From NCBI GenBank assembly GCA_963681505.1, contig OY811983.1, forward strand, positions 3,375,615-3,439,614: DNA of 64,000 bases, written 5' to 3'. The position numbers were made by a program, and so were the translations under genes. The stretch comes from Eunapius fragilis (Eukaryota > Porifera > Demospongiae > Spongillida > Spongillidae). The notes under the pieces are model-generated. The model saw only the letters and a list, made by a program, of their open reading frames with translations, was not told the DNA's origin and did no database searches. Positions 32,753-43,272 of this stretch are shown here, piece by piece (the stretch's first letter is position 1; each line of letters begins with the position of its first letter).

Positions 32753-32951
32753 CCACGTGATGCAACTTTAATGTTGTTTTCGGTTAAACAATTCTGATAA
32801 CTACTTAGCGTCATTCTGTTTGTCAATCTGGACTTTCTGATTGACGAGGTTTCGTATAGCGTAAGTAAGCAGGTGTATCATTTTATGGACCAGAAAACTC
32901 GTCCGCTTACCTCCGTTTCCGGACCATACCTGGTGTTGCGCTCGGTGTACA

Positions 32952-33903
32952 GTACCACAGAGGCGGATGCAGGAATTTGGCGAGGGGGGGGGGGGTCCGA
33001 TATGAAAATTGATGAAGAGGAGGGGCGCGCGCGTAGCGCGCGAAAAATTTTGCGGTGCGCATTCCAATTTTTCCACAGATTGTACATGTAAGGGGGCCGG
33101 GGATTGGAAACTAAGGCAATCAACACCAAAAATGAGTGACGCTCCGTTGCATTCTGCCGGGTTTCCAGGCTATTGTAGTCTTATGGATTTAAATGGCTGT
33201 GTTGTTACTTGCATGCGCTTTCCTTTGCTATTTGAGCCACTTAAAATTTACCATCACACTCCGGCAGATGACCTACTTCAAGCAGTGAATAGTGTAATTC
33301 AGCATAATATTCGCGCGCGAAAAAATTTTTGTACACATTCCACAGATTGTACATGTAGGGGGATTAGAAACGGAGGCAATCATAACCAATAAATGTGTGC
33401 CACTCCGTTACGTTCTGGTTTCCAGGCTATTGTGGTTTTGCGGATTTAAATGGCTAGTGTGTTTCGTCGCAGATTTCATTGTACATTACATGCGCCGGCT
33501 TAGTTTCTTTGCTATGTTAAAACTTAAAATTTAAAATTTAAATTTGCAATGGCCTTGGAGCAAGGTGCATTCAACCTTGATGGGTACAAATAACAGAGCA
33601 CGAATCAAAATAAATGCGGAAAGAATGCTCTATATTATACAATCGTGGGTTGACATTCTGGAATACATTACCTTATACGTATAAATACCAGCCTATACTA
33701 CGTATCTCGCAATTTACAGAACTAAAATATAGTACTACCAATGAATAAGCAATAAGAATAAGCTATTTAGCGAAGTGCACTCCGTAGACATGTATATCTC
33801 ACGTGCGACACGTCAGAAGCTAATTATATTCATATTCAGGTTCGAGGGGGGGGGGTCCAGACACCCTGGACCCCCCCCCCCCCTGGATCCGCCACTGGTA
33901 CCA
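32952..33903. mobile_element. G/C-tract hAT-like MITE (CAGTGGCGGATCCAGG ends)
   Basis: Element 32958-33897. Ends are CAGAGGCGGATGCAGG and, inverted, CAGTGGCGGATCCAGG, each followed by G or C runs, a common animal hAT-MITE signature. GTACCA repeats on both sides. Unit 2 lacks it near 58467. Inside, a segment at about 33051-33240 is repeated at about 33329-33480 (CCACAGATTGTACATGTA...TTTCCAGGCTATTGTRGT). It splits the 5' part of GT92 copy b. Confidence 0.75.
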
Positions 33904-34825
33904 CGACGCTTATGGTTACAATGGTGCACACGTCTTCATGATCGAAGTAGCCAAGGACATCCTCAACCACCATTTAATAGTGGGTTGCTAGGTTGGTGAG
34001 CATTACTCGTCGAAGTTCAAAGTGCATCCTCTCAATATCAACGGGTGGGTGGGTGGGGAGGTGTATCTGGACGAAAGGCCGTCTTTTACCCACACAATGG
34101 CGACAGTCGACTGCTTCAACCTACCGCTTGAACTCGCGAACGGCAGTAATGCGATGATCCACTACAAGACCGCACGTAGAGGCATCGTGCTGAAGGTAGC
34201 CTCGGAAAGACCCTTACTTCTTCCTCAGACTACTGCAACCACGAACCGCACACAACCACCCAGCATAGCGGCCTGTCTAGCTGTAGTATACGGACGTCCG
34301 CCTTTCGTCGACAGCTGGCTGCGCTACTAGGGTCCATAGGCGTGAGCCACGTGCACGTGATCGCCGAGACTTCGTCTTGGAGGGGGGCCTACGCGAGGCC
34401 TTCTTCGCCGATTCCGTCAGGAATGGGTTTATTTCCGTGGATGTCTGGCAACCGTTGCTGGTCAGTGGTGTGCAGATTCACTACCACTCACAGCTTTTGG
34501 CGTACCACGATTGCATCTACCGTTTTGCCTCTCAGTATGAGTACATGCTGTTTGCAGACCAAGATGACTTCTTTGTACCCTTGGCCCCTAACAGTGCTTC
34601 CTCCTTGGGATATTATGTTGATGTGTGGTGTCACAGGGGGTCGTGTGCCTTTGACTGGGTTGAGATGTATCTGATTGTGGGCTGAGTGGTAATGACAGGG
34701 CTGATGATAACCTGACCGCACTCTTGGTTTCATCTAAGCAGAAGAAGACACCATTCAAGAAATGTATTCATAGGCTGCAAGCGGCGGATCCAGGGGGGGG
34801 GGGGGGGGGGGGGCACTCGGGGCAC

Positions 34826-34858
<33 letters not shown>

Positions 34859-35662
34859 TCCTTTAAAAAATTCATAACTTTTCGGGCCGCATTTTATAAT
34901 ATAGCTGCACGATTGCGCTGTCTATTGATATCCGCACGCATGAACTCTACTACTGTACTATATCCCGGGCCCCCCGATACGCGATCATACTCCCCCCGCC
35001 CTTCGTATCGGGCCAGAAACCGACAGCACCCCCCCCCCCCCCCCCCGCTCTTCGTTTTGGACCAGAATCCGACAGCACCCCCCCCCCCCCCCCCCCCCCG
35101 CTCCTCGTATCGGGCCATAAACCGACAGCACCCCCCCCCCCCCCCCCCCGCTTTTCGTATCGGGCCAGAAGCCGACCCCACCCCCAGCCACACCCACCAT
35201 CCGTGCCCCCCCCCCCCCCCCCCCAAAACCTGTATCCGCCGCTGTTTGGCGTACCACGACTGCATCTACCGTTTTGCCTCTCAGTATGAGTACATGCTGT
35301 TTGCAGACCAAGATGACTTCTTTGTACCCTTGGCCCCTAACAGTGCTTCCTTCTTGGGATATTATGTTGATATGTGGTGTCACAGGGGGTCGTGTGCCTT
35401 TGACTGGGTTGAGATGTATCCTGATTGTGGGCTGAGTGGTAATGACAGGGCTGATGGTAACCTGACCGCACTCTTGGTTTCATCTAAGCAGAAGAAGACA
35501 CCATTCAAGAAATGTATTCATAGGCTGCAAGTGGTTGTGGAGGTGGGTATCCATGACGCTAGAGAGCTTGTCCATGGCTTTGAAGCTGTGGATGTGCCTG
35601 GTCCTGAGGGGTTGGCACATCTCAGGAAGTATCGACTTCCTTCTGACGGAAAGTGCACCTAG
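33898..35662 (+). pseudogene. GT92 glycosyltransferase copy b, multiply broken
   Basis: Upstream coding (GAHVFMIEVAKDILNHHL) begins right after the MITE. An in-frame TAG near 33990 precedes FKVHPLNINGW, and this stop is shared with copy c. The body 34022-34770 carries the GT92 features YHDCIYRF and ADQDDFFVPL but also a TAG at about 34328, a missing four bases near 34372 and one missing base near 34670. A MITE (34780-35244) follows, and then a second, better-preserved copy of 34497-34780 at 35245-35530 leads to the normal C-terminus and TAG at 35660-35662. The readable frame across the MITE (34724-35662) is accidental. Confidence 0.8.
34780..35244. mobile_element. G/C-tract MITE at tandem-duplication junction
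   Basis: Ends AGCGGCGGATCCAGG and inverted AGCGGCGGATACAGG. It contains long G and C runs and four tandem units of about 55 bases with core GGGCCAGAAACCGACAGCAC. Instead of a short target duplication, about 284 bases of GT92 sequence lie on both sides. Confidence 0.75.
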
Positions 35663-36087
35663 AGGTTACAGAGGGGAGGAGGAGGAGGGGGGTGGGGGGG
35701 ATCAAGCCACATTTGTTGAATGTGTTTTTCATTGAACATTACCATTTCAAACATGAAATCCAGTAGAGAAACAGACTCAAAAAGGTTGCATGTATGAATG
35801 CCTGAACACCAGCATTGAAAATAGCTAGGGCATAGTAACAGCCAGCTTGCCTTTTACATCTCATTCAGATTCTACTAACTCACAATATTTAGGAACTGTT
35901 TTTTTTAAAGCTTTACACATATAACTTCTATTGTTATGTATTTGCACTCATGGCAAACTAATACATGTAGCTGTCACAAGCTCAACAGCCATATCGACAT
36001 CACCCTAGCCTATGGGACTAGTCACTGCTTTGTATTCTGATATCCACCACTACAACCATCAGATAGGTAAGATGCTCTATCTGTTTA
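35663..36087. other. GT92 3' flank, unit 2
   Basis: Colinear with 894-1326 and without its own features except a G-rich run at 35676-35700. Confidence 0.6.
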
Positions 36088-37483
36088 TCGGAACCTACGC
36101 GAGTAGGTTCCATATAGGAATCCTGCGGTATCATGAATGTCATTAAAAAAACGTCACTCGCGTCTAGCGGGACAGCCAAGAGTCGGGTCACTTCGCTTTT
36201 AGTGGCAATCGAGCAATATCAAAAAGGAGAACAGTTCTGCGTTATACATATGTCATAAGACGGTGTACTTTTAGAGAACAAAAATACTCGTCCCCATCGT
36301 CCGTACCCAGTCCCACCTAAAATTTCTCCTCCGTCGTCGTCTTCTTCTTCTTCTTCTTCCTTCGGGATAGCATAGCTCACGACAGGAACTTTTGTAAAGC
36401 ACGCCATGTGTACCAATCGCTTCAGGATGTGTCCGCATGTTATCTTCAGGTATTTGTTAGACGCCTAACCGATCGGGCAATTAGCTGAAGCTAGTTGTAC
36501 CTTATTTGGTGTTGATCTACAAATAGCACATTACATCAGCTATCACAATGTTCATGACGCACCAGTATAATATAACCAGCGTTATCAAATTCGATGGTTT
36601 TACCATACAATCTCATGAGGACAATTCTGATTCCACTCGAGCATCTAAAAGTGGAAAGATCCAGATGCTGCCAGATCTGCCAAACGTGCGTATGTCATGC
36701 GCGGTACCGAAAGGAACAACAAAACGACCACCCAAAGGTACGTTTATACGGCATCGATAAAAGTTGGATCGATAAATTATGAGCATGCATGGTATATCGC
36801 TAAAATGGAAGGAATAGTTTAGTTACAGCGGTAGAGATACTGCGTCTCTCCGTTTTATAGTAATATGCGCTGTTTGAAATGTGTGTATAACGCCCAAGTT
36901 GCTTACGTCAATGTGGTCATCTATTGTGGTGCATGGTTTATCTGATTATAGCGTGAGATCAGTTTACTTAGAGTGCATTTATCCTTTGTATTATATGGCT
37001 TCGCTTTTAACCTTTATCAATCCTTTGCTCCTCAATGGAGATAGTCTGGGGACTAGTGTAATATTTGGTACACACCTCAACAGAATTGCAGATTCTAATA
37101 TAAACCTGTCATCATCGCGCAAGTTGACATTTATGCTACCTGATTCTATGCGTTTCAAGAACTAAATACAATACCAAATCCACCAGAAAAATTTAGGAAA
37201 CAAGTAATAAAAACATTCTCTACACGAGAAGGTTGGTGTTATATAGGAATCAAAGGTGATGGTGGTGTAAAAAGCAAGGGAACAAGGCTTCTGATTGAAA
37301 AGGAAAAATGAAATAGACCTATATTAGCACGCACATTTAAATATGACAACATGCTGCTAATATAGGTCTATTTCATTTTTCCTTTTCAATCAGAAGCCTT
37401 GTTCCCTTGCTTTTTACACCACCATCACCTTTGATTCCTATATACCACCAACCTTCTCGTGTAGAGAATGTTTTTATTACTTG
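36088..37483 (+). mobile_element. Helitron-like foldback element, copy 3 (unit 2 only)
   Basis: Inserted at CTGTTTA/TGTATATATAC; the empty site is intact in unit 1 at 1325/1326. Starts TCGGAACCTACGCGAG and ends TTACTTG, no target duplication. 5' hairpin 36090-36111. The 3' foldback has arms of about 139 bases at 37200-37338 and 37346-37484. It is longer than the other copies; the extra middle (about 36420-37140) includes a frame 36548-36760 with no known similarity and a CTT-rich stretch near 36338. Confidence 0.8.
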
Positions 37484-38074
37484 TGTATATATACTCCACT
37501 GTATTGGATAAAACTTATAACACTCATTTTTAAAATGGTACTGTATTTTTAAAATGGCTCTACTTGCATGATCTGGTGAGGGCAGCTGCATAGTGTCTTT
37601 TGAGGTCAGACAACAGCAGAACATACGTGTAGCGTTGCTATAGGCAGGTAAATGTTACTGGACAAATACTATAAAGGTCTGTGTTTTTAAATATATGCCA
37701 TGGTTGTAGTTAATTAATGGCTAGTTATGATTGGTGTATTAATATTAGAAAATGACCCATAATTACTTGCACTACTCACTCCTTATAGATATGCCTTATA
37801 TGATAAATTGTAATACTATGGGTCTTTGAAGAGGAAGAGGAAGATAACGAGATGGTCAAGGAGGAGATGAGATGTTAACTTTACATTAAAAGTATAAGTC
37901 CTGTTCACCTTCAGATGATTTCCTGGTTGATGCTGTTAATTTGTACAACATGTCTGTACCCCATGAGAGTGCAGTTAACACTGACAGTCTCTTTTCCTTT
38001 TCGACAGCACACTATCAGCCATATAGAAAATGTTCAATTTTTAACTCTCTTCTCTCCCAAAGCCCTACTGCTGA

Positions 38075-38290
38075 CACTGTGGAAAAACACAGTTATACAG
38101 TACAGTATAACACGTGTATTCATTCGTTATACACATGTTATACACTATAATACACATGTTATACGCACCGCGTATAACTCTGCGTATGGATACTATATAC
38201 ACAGCATTTCGTATAACGCTTATATACACGTACGGTATAACAGTGCGTATAACGAGATTAACATGTGTATAACAGCGTGTATTTTTTAAG
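38075..38290 (+). repeat. CACTA-type 5' terminus with TATAAC subterminal array
   Basis: Homology to unit 1 stops at GCTGACA and a CACTGTGGAAAAACACAG terminus begins. The next 200 bases hold about a dozen GTATAAC/GTTATAC motifs in both orientations, as expected of CACTA subterminal transposase-binding repeats. I could not find the matching 3' terminus; the right end is probably lost. Confidence 0.65.
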
Positions 38291-38425
38291 GGGTGTGTAC
38301 GTTAGTCACGTCACTAACCTCAAGTCCCAGTTTAGTATGCTGTAATCTTCCGAGCATTTCATACTAAATCTTGGAAATGCGCTCCGCTTTCGTGCAAAGC
38401 TCCCGCATTTTAATCCGAATATTAT

Positions 38426-39672
38426 TCAGTTGCCAATGAAGGAATGGTACATACATGTACATGTACAGTCGATGTAACAAAAAAAAAAAAAAAAGTTCCA
38501 TTGAGCAGCCAGCATCCACGGCAGAAGTCCGTCGGGAGGAGGGAGCCTCACGGGTGAACCCAGAGTGCGTTCTTTTCGCGCTGTTTTGGATGATCCATCG
38601 GCCCTCTTATCAATGTCATCCAGCGCAGAATTGAATTCCTCCGATCTCCAGCTTGGCCGCTTCCTCCTTATCTTTCCTTCTTCTTCTTCTTCTTCCGACA
38701 TCAGCGTTGGGTTAAGGAGCACCCAGAACTCCTTTTCCGTTTCAAAAAGGTGTTTAGACCGACGTTCCCAAAGCTGCCATGGAGTAGCACGTGACTGTGG
38801 AAGTAATACGTTAACTTCTTTGCTTACGCGTTGTTGGCGAGAACGAATTCCTCGCCGCTTTGTTTCTTTGTTGGTACTCTCTCGTCTAAGTGTCCATCTA
38901 TACGTCGCTACTCCAACTACATATGGATCAAAATAGTGCTCACTGATGTTAAGTTACACAAACAAACCTCGAATGTCGCTGTTCTCAAAATCCGGCCCAA
39001 TTTCAGCTACGATTTTGTCCACAACCGTGCAGTTGTGAGCGCTGGATATCCTAGAAATGTTCTGAAAAACAAAAATAACTAGCACGTAACTCACGGCTCA
39101 TCTGTTTTCAGGCGGCAGTCTTCACCAAAGGCCTCGTGAAGTTTTCTAATTTTCATCTTTTCAAAAGGAGGAACAAATATCGTGTGCATGCAAAAGTGTA
39201 ATTGAATGCTTACCTGAAGAGATAGTGGCGTAATCCTTCTTCGTTTTGAAGACTTCTCACTGTTCGCGCCTGTAACTGCTCCCACATGAGACTCGACAAT
39301 GGCCTTTAAGGACTCCTCTAAGGCCGAAACGCGATCGCATGTGGACTGAAGGACCTGGTTGATCCTAGCAATTTCGCTACCGAGGAGGGCCTTGATCTCC
39401 TCAACAGCAGCTGAAACTATCCGCTGGTGTGATTGATGGTCATTCGGTAGAGCCTGACCTGGAAGCCACGACACATCATCTACAGGAATGCTGATTGATG
39501 GAGGTATGTGCATCCCCTGGCGAGGTCCATAAAAGCTGGTGGCGTTTGTCCCTGACGTCTGCTGCCTATATTCTGAGAAACCAGCTGCTTCGTGGTTCTG
39601 TTCACTACAAAGGTTCCTTGGAGTCAAAGGTGTGCGGGACTGACGACCGCGACCAGCAGGAGGAGTTGCCAT
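38426..39672 (-). CDS. accessory protein gene of the CACTA-type element (multi-exon)
   Basis: Divergent from the transposase. The first exon starts at 39672 (MATPPAGRGRQSR) and encodes a proline/Arg-rich head and a coiled-coil segment (EEIKALLGSEIARINQVL), with a donor at about 39214 (CTTCAG/GTAAGC). Further exon pieces lie near 39095-39155 (KMKIRKLHEAFGEDC) and 38980-39060 (SSAHNCTVVDKIVAEI). The last exon, about 38426-38942, encodes YFDPYVVGVATYRW, TPWQLWERR and an acidic/basic tail. Family unknown; the layout recalls CACTA elements that encode a second DNA-binding protein next to the transposase. Confidence 0.5.
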
Positions 39673-39726
39673 TTCTGCAAGCTTTTGTGAGCCACGTGGA
39701 TTTTTCGCGCGCAAAAATAATTAAAA
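39673..39726. promoter_or_regulatory. 54-bp divergent promoter between CACTA-type genes
   Basis: Only 54 bases separate the two opposing start codons. The interval contains TTTTTCGCGCGCAAAAATAA and AATTAAAA, so both genes must share control sequence. The 5' ends of both transcripts must be very short or overlap. Confidence 0.45.
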
Positions 39727-42574
39727 ATGAACGGCGAGGGAAATGAGTATGTGTGTATGGGATGCAATCAAAGTGTGTCAAAAGCAACTTACTATAGACA
39801 CAAAATACCTGGTGTATGTTCCAGAAAAGTTACTCCATTGCGAAATGAGAATGCAACCTTCTCGGAAGGAGCTGAGTCCGAGCCAGAGTTAACACACAGT
39901 GCTAGCGCAGAGGAAGAGTCAGCTGAGAACATATTTGGCATAGAGTCGGGCGAGGTAGATTTGGAAATGGCAGGAGTAGAGGTTCTTCCGGGAGACGAAG
40001 AAGGTGCCGATGTTGCTCCAGATGACACAAGTGTTGCTGAAATTGACGTTGAATTAGAACTCACTACAACTCCTGAGGAAATGCGCCTGAATGCGTTTGT
40101 GAATACATTGGTGAGTTTCTTGACTTTTATTCAGCTGAAATTTGGTTTACCAGATAGAGGGTTGCAATCACTTCTTTATCTTGTTGCGTTTGTTATTGAA
40201 ACAATTTATGCATTGATCCCATCAAACCACATATTAAGAAGCTTAAGGGATAAAATTCCAACGTCGCTTTATTCATTAAGAAAACGTGCAATGCTACCAA
40301 ATGCAGGCATAAGGCAGTATTGTGTCTGCCCAAAATGTGATACCTTGTACAGTGGTGGAAATCATACCATTCAAACCTGTACATACATTCAATTTCCCAA
40401 TCATCCTCACAAAAGTCGCAAAGCTGCATGCAATGCATCACTTCTCAAAACAATAAAAAGCTCGTCATCTTACAAGCTTTTACCAAGAAAGTTGTACAGT
40501 TACAATTGCATCATAGAAAATGTTAAAAGGTTAATGTCACGACCTGGATTTATGCAACTCTGCAGGGCATGGAATGACAGAACCGTGTCAAGTGGAGTAT
40601 TAACAGATATTTATGATGGTGGTTTGTGGAATGATTTTAGGAATTTTCAGGAAAGACCATTCTTGAATTTTCCTCATAACTTAGCATTTCTTTTGAATGT
40701 TGATTGGTTCCAGCCCTTTGATCATGTCCAATACAGTGTTGGTGTTCTATATCTTACTATTTTAAACTTGCCACGCTCTCAAAGGTACCTTTTAGAAAAT
40801 GTTATTGTTGTTGGATGCATACCGGGCCCTAGCGAGCCCCACAACCTTAATCCTTACCTTGAACCATTGGTTGAAGATTTACTAACCCTTTGGGATGGAG
40901 TAGTTTTCAAACCAGAGTCATATCCATTTCCAGTTGTAATTAGAGCCTGCCTTCTTGGAGTAGCCTGTGATCTTCCTGCAACCAGAAAAGTGTGTGGCTT
41001 CACTGGTCATACATCAACCCAAGGATGCTCCAAGTGCATGAAAACATTTAAATGTAATAGTTTTGGTGAAAAGCTTGACTATTCAGGATTTAATAGAGAA
41101 ACTTGGATACCAAGAACTCAAGTTATGCATAATGAAGCAGTGAATGCTCTAGGTAAAGCAACTTGTTTATCTCAACAGGAGCGCATTGAAAAGATGTATG
41201 GTGTCAGGATCTCAGCTCTTGTAAAACTACCATACTTCAACATAATTCGACAACATGTTGTTGATGCTATGCATAATTTATATCTGGGTACAGCCAAACA
41301 TATGATTACCATTTGGAAGGAAATGGGATTGTTAACATCAAATGAATTAGACATAATTCAAAACAGGGTTGACGAAATGGATGTGCCACATGGCATTGGA
41401 AGGATACCAAATAAAATATCATCAAAGTTTAGCAGCCTAACAGCAGATCAGTGGCGAAATTGGACAAATATATATTCCTTGTACGCACTGCATAATATTT
41501 TACCATCTGAACATTACTCATGCTGGAGTATCTTTGTCGAGGCATCGATTATTCTATCTCAATACTCTATATCTAAGGAAGACTTGAAGAAAGCTGATGA
41601 AAAATTGATTCTTTTTTGCCAAACATTTGAAACATTATATGGGTCTCAATCATGCACACCTAATATGCATTTACATTGCCACATAAAGGAATGTGTTTTA
41701 GATTTCGTCATTCTGGGTATTTCCATTTGAACGTTTTAATGGAATAATGCAGTCATTTCTTAATAATTGGGTTTCTTCTGAGCTTCAAATGATGAAAAAG
41801 TTCATTTCATATCAGAATGTGATTTCTTTTCCCACATCAACCTCTGCCAAACTTGATTATATTCAGTTTGATGAAGGAAGCAGTCTGTTTGGAGAAGGAT
41901 CTTTGGTGCAAACAGCAACAGATGGCTATGAGCGTCAGATATATGCGCAAAACTGTATCTGTCCTCTCAATTCAATTAATGCTGTACAATTAAAATTTCA
42001 TACAATTGGTCCTAGAATATTTGAAAACTATTTTTCTGATGATGAAGTAAAGAACATCACAAATGTGTACAGCTGGATTTATCCTCAGTTCATTTCACAC
42101 CCCCTATTTGTTTGCCGAACACATTTACAATTTTATGACTTGCATGCCCATGGAGAACATTTGATTTCCATCAGAGCTAGATCAATGCGTTCATGCACAA
42201 TCATGGCAATATTTCCAAAGCTAGGTGGGACAATAGATCCTGAACAGAAAGTTCTTAGATTTGGAGAAGTTCAGTTCTTCATTCAACATTCCATTCAGTT
42301 ACCAAACACAGCTATCACTACTGTTCATAGTCAAACAAAACACCTATTTGCTAAAGTCAAATGGTTCTGTCAACATCCTGGAGAAAATACAGTCTCTTGG
42401 CCTCTGAAGATTGTTGCAACAGATTTTGAGCCAGAAGGTCCATCAACATTTATTCCAGTCAGCAGAAAAATATGTAGATGTGCAATTGCTAAGAAACAAC
42501 CAATAGCATTTGATTGTGGTCATGATGTTGTTAATATTGTGTGTCCTTTGTTTACTACAGTTGTTCAATTGTAA
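39727..42574 (+). pseudogene. Transposase_21 (CACTA/EnSpm) transposase, one frameshift
   Basis: The start ATG encodes a Cys-containing finger (CMGCNQSVSKATYYRHK), then an acidic linker. The core begins about residue 180 with CPKCDTLY. Catalytic-type landmarks of Transposase_21 follow: LNVDWFQPF, then ACDLPATRKVCGFTGH and CSKCMKTF, then VVDAMHNLYLGTAKH. The frame stops at 41728 and continues in another frame as FERFNGIMQSFLNNW (to 42574), the start of the DUF4218-like C-terminal region, so a small deletion near 41710-41720 breaks the gene. An intron is not evident there. Without that change the product would be about 940 residues, near family length. Confidence 0.8.
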
Positions 42575-42983
42575 TTTCAGTTATGTTGAAATGAAATGAA
42601 GTTTTTGGTTAAAGGTATAATTCATTGCAGTCTGCATGGTTGTTAAGGTACTTTTACCAGATTATTCCATTAAGTGAACAACACTTCATTAATATGAAAC
42701 AAAAACTGAAGCAAATTATATAATTGATATTGAACAATAACAAGACAAAACACAAACAGATATGAAAAGTTAGCATTGATAAAAACGTCACTAATACAAC
42801 TTTATGTTCAGCATTTAGTCCACTGTAGGACATGAAATTTGAAATATGCGTCAAAATGAACAAAGAGATTACAGAGCTCAATAAAGCAGTTCGCATCCTA
42901 CCACAGTCACTGGGTAAAGATCTGTCACGTTGGAAAGCTTAACAAACAAGCAATCCGTGTGAAAGAGTACGACCAAGTTATGT
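42575..42983. other. remainder of CACTA-type element / flank
   Basis: AT-rich, no recognisable terminus or TATAAC array. It does not match the unit 1 sequence left of 13962, so the left flank of the Ginger-like element is foreign to the duplicated unit. Confidence 0.45.
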
Positions 42984-43097
42984 TGTTGCGCGCGGTCGAT
43001 CGATTTGCGCTATCCATCGATTGCTCTGCGCGAACAATAGATCTATCGTTTGCGCACCAATCTATCGATCGCGCAACCACCGATGGATCGCGCAACA
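42984..43097 (+). repeat. left terminal inverted repeat of Ginger-like element
   Basis: 114 bases starting TGTTGCGCGCGG, rich in CGATCGAT and GCGCAA. By eye identical to the reverse complement of 46108-46221. TGTNR is the known 5' end of Ginger-type elements. Confidence 0.85.
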
Positions 43098-43272
43098 ATC
43101 GATCGATTGTGCAGCAAGCAGCTTGCGCGATCAATAGAATACACGTGAACAGCAATGCGCTTGCGCAGTCGATTGATAGCGCACGTGTGCGAATAGGTGC
43201 AAAAGCTTGGTGTCTTGACTGTTTTGCCTTTCAGTGTGCTGTCAGCTACACGCGTATCCGGCGTGGCTTGAC

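Larger units (their letters stand above)
28489..32757 (-). mobile_element. Ty3/Gypsy-type LTR retrotransposon, internally shortened
   Basis: LTRs are at 28494-28765 (272 bases) and 32471-32752 (282 bases), both running TGTTGTG...CTTAACA. The 5-bp duplication CCACG flanks the whole (28489-28493 and 32753-32757), and unit 2 shows the empty site GACCACGTGATGC near 58253. Orientation is minus: a primer-binding-site candidate TGGCGTAGTCGGCAGGATTC lies just inside the right LTR (about 32443-32462) and a purine-rich tract GTGGGGGAGG abuts the left LTR. Order gag, protease, RT, RNase H, integrase is Ty3/Gypsy. The two LTRs differ mainly by small indels, so the insertion is fairly recent but decayed. 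Confidence 0.9.

Noticed and set aside
34724-35662. 312-codon frame with long polyproline runs
   Set aside because: Created by C runs in a MITE joined to duplicated GT92 sequence; not a plausible protein.
38290-42983. 3' terminus of the first CACTA-type element
   Set aside because: No CAGTG end or TATAAC array found right of the transposase, so no complete element is called.
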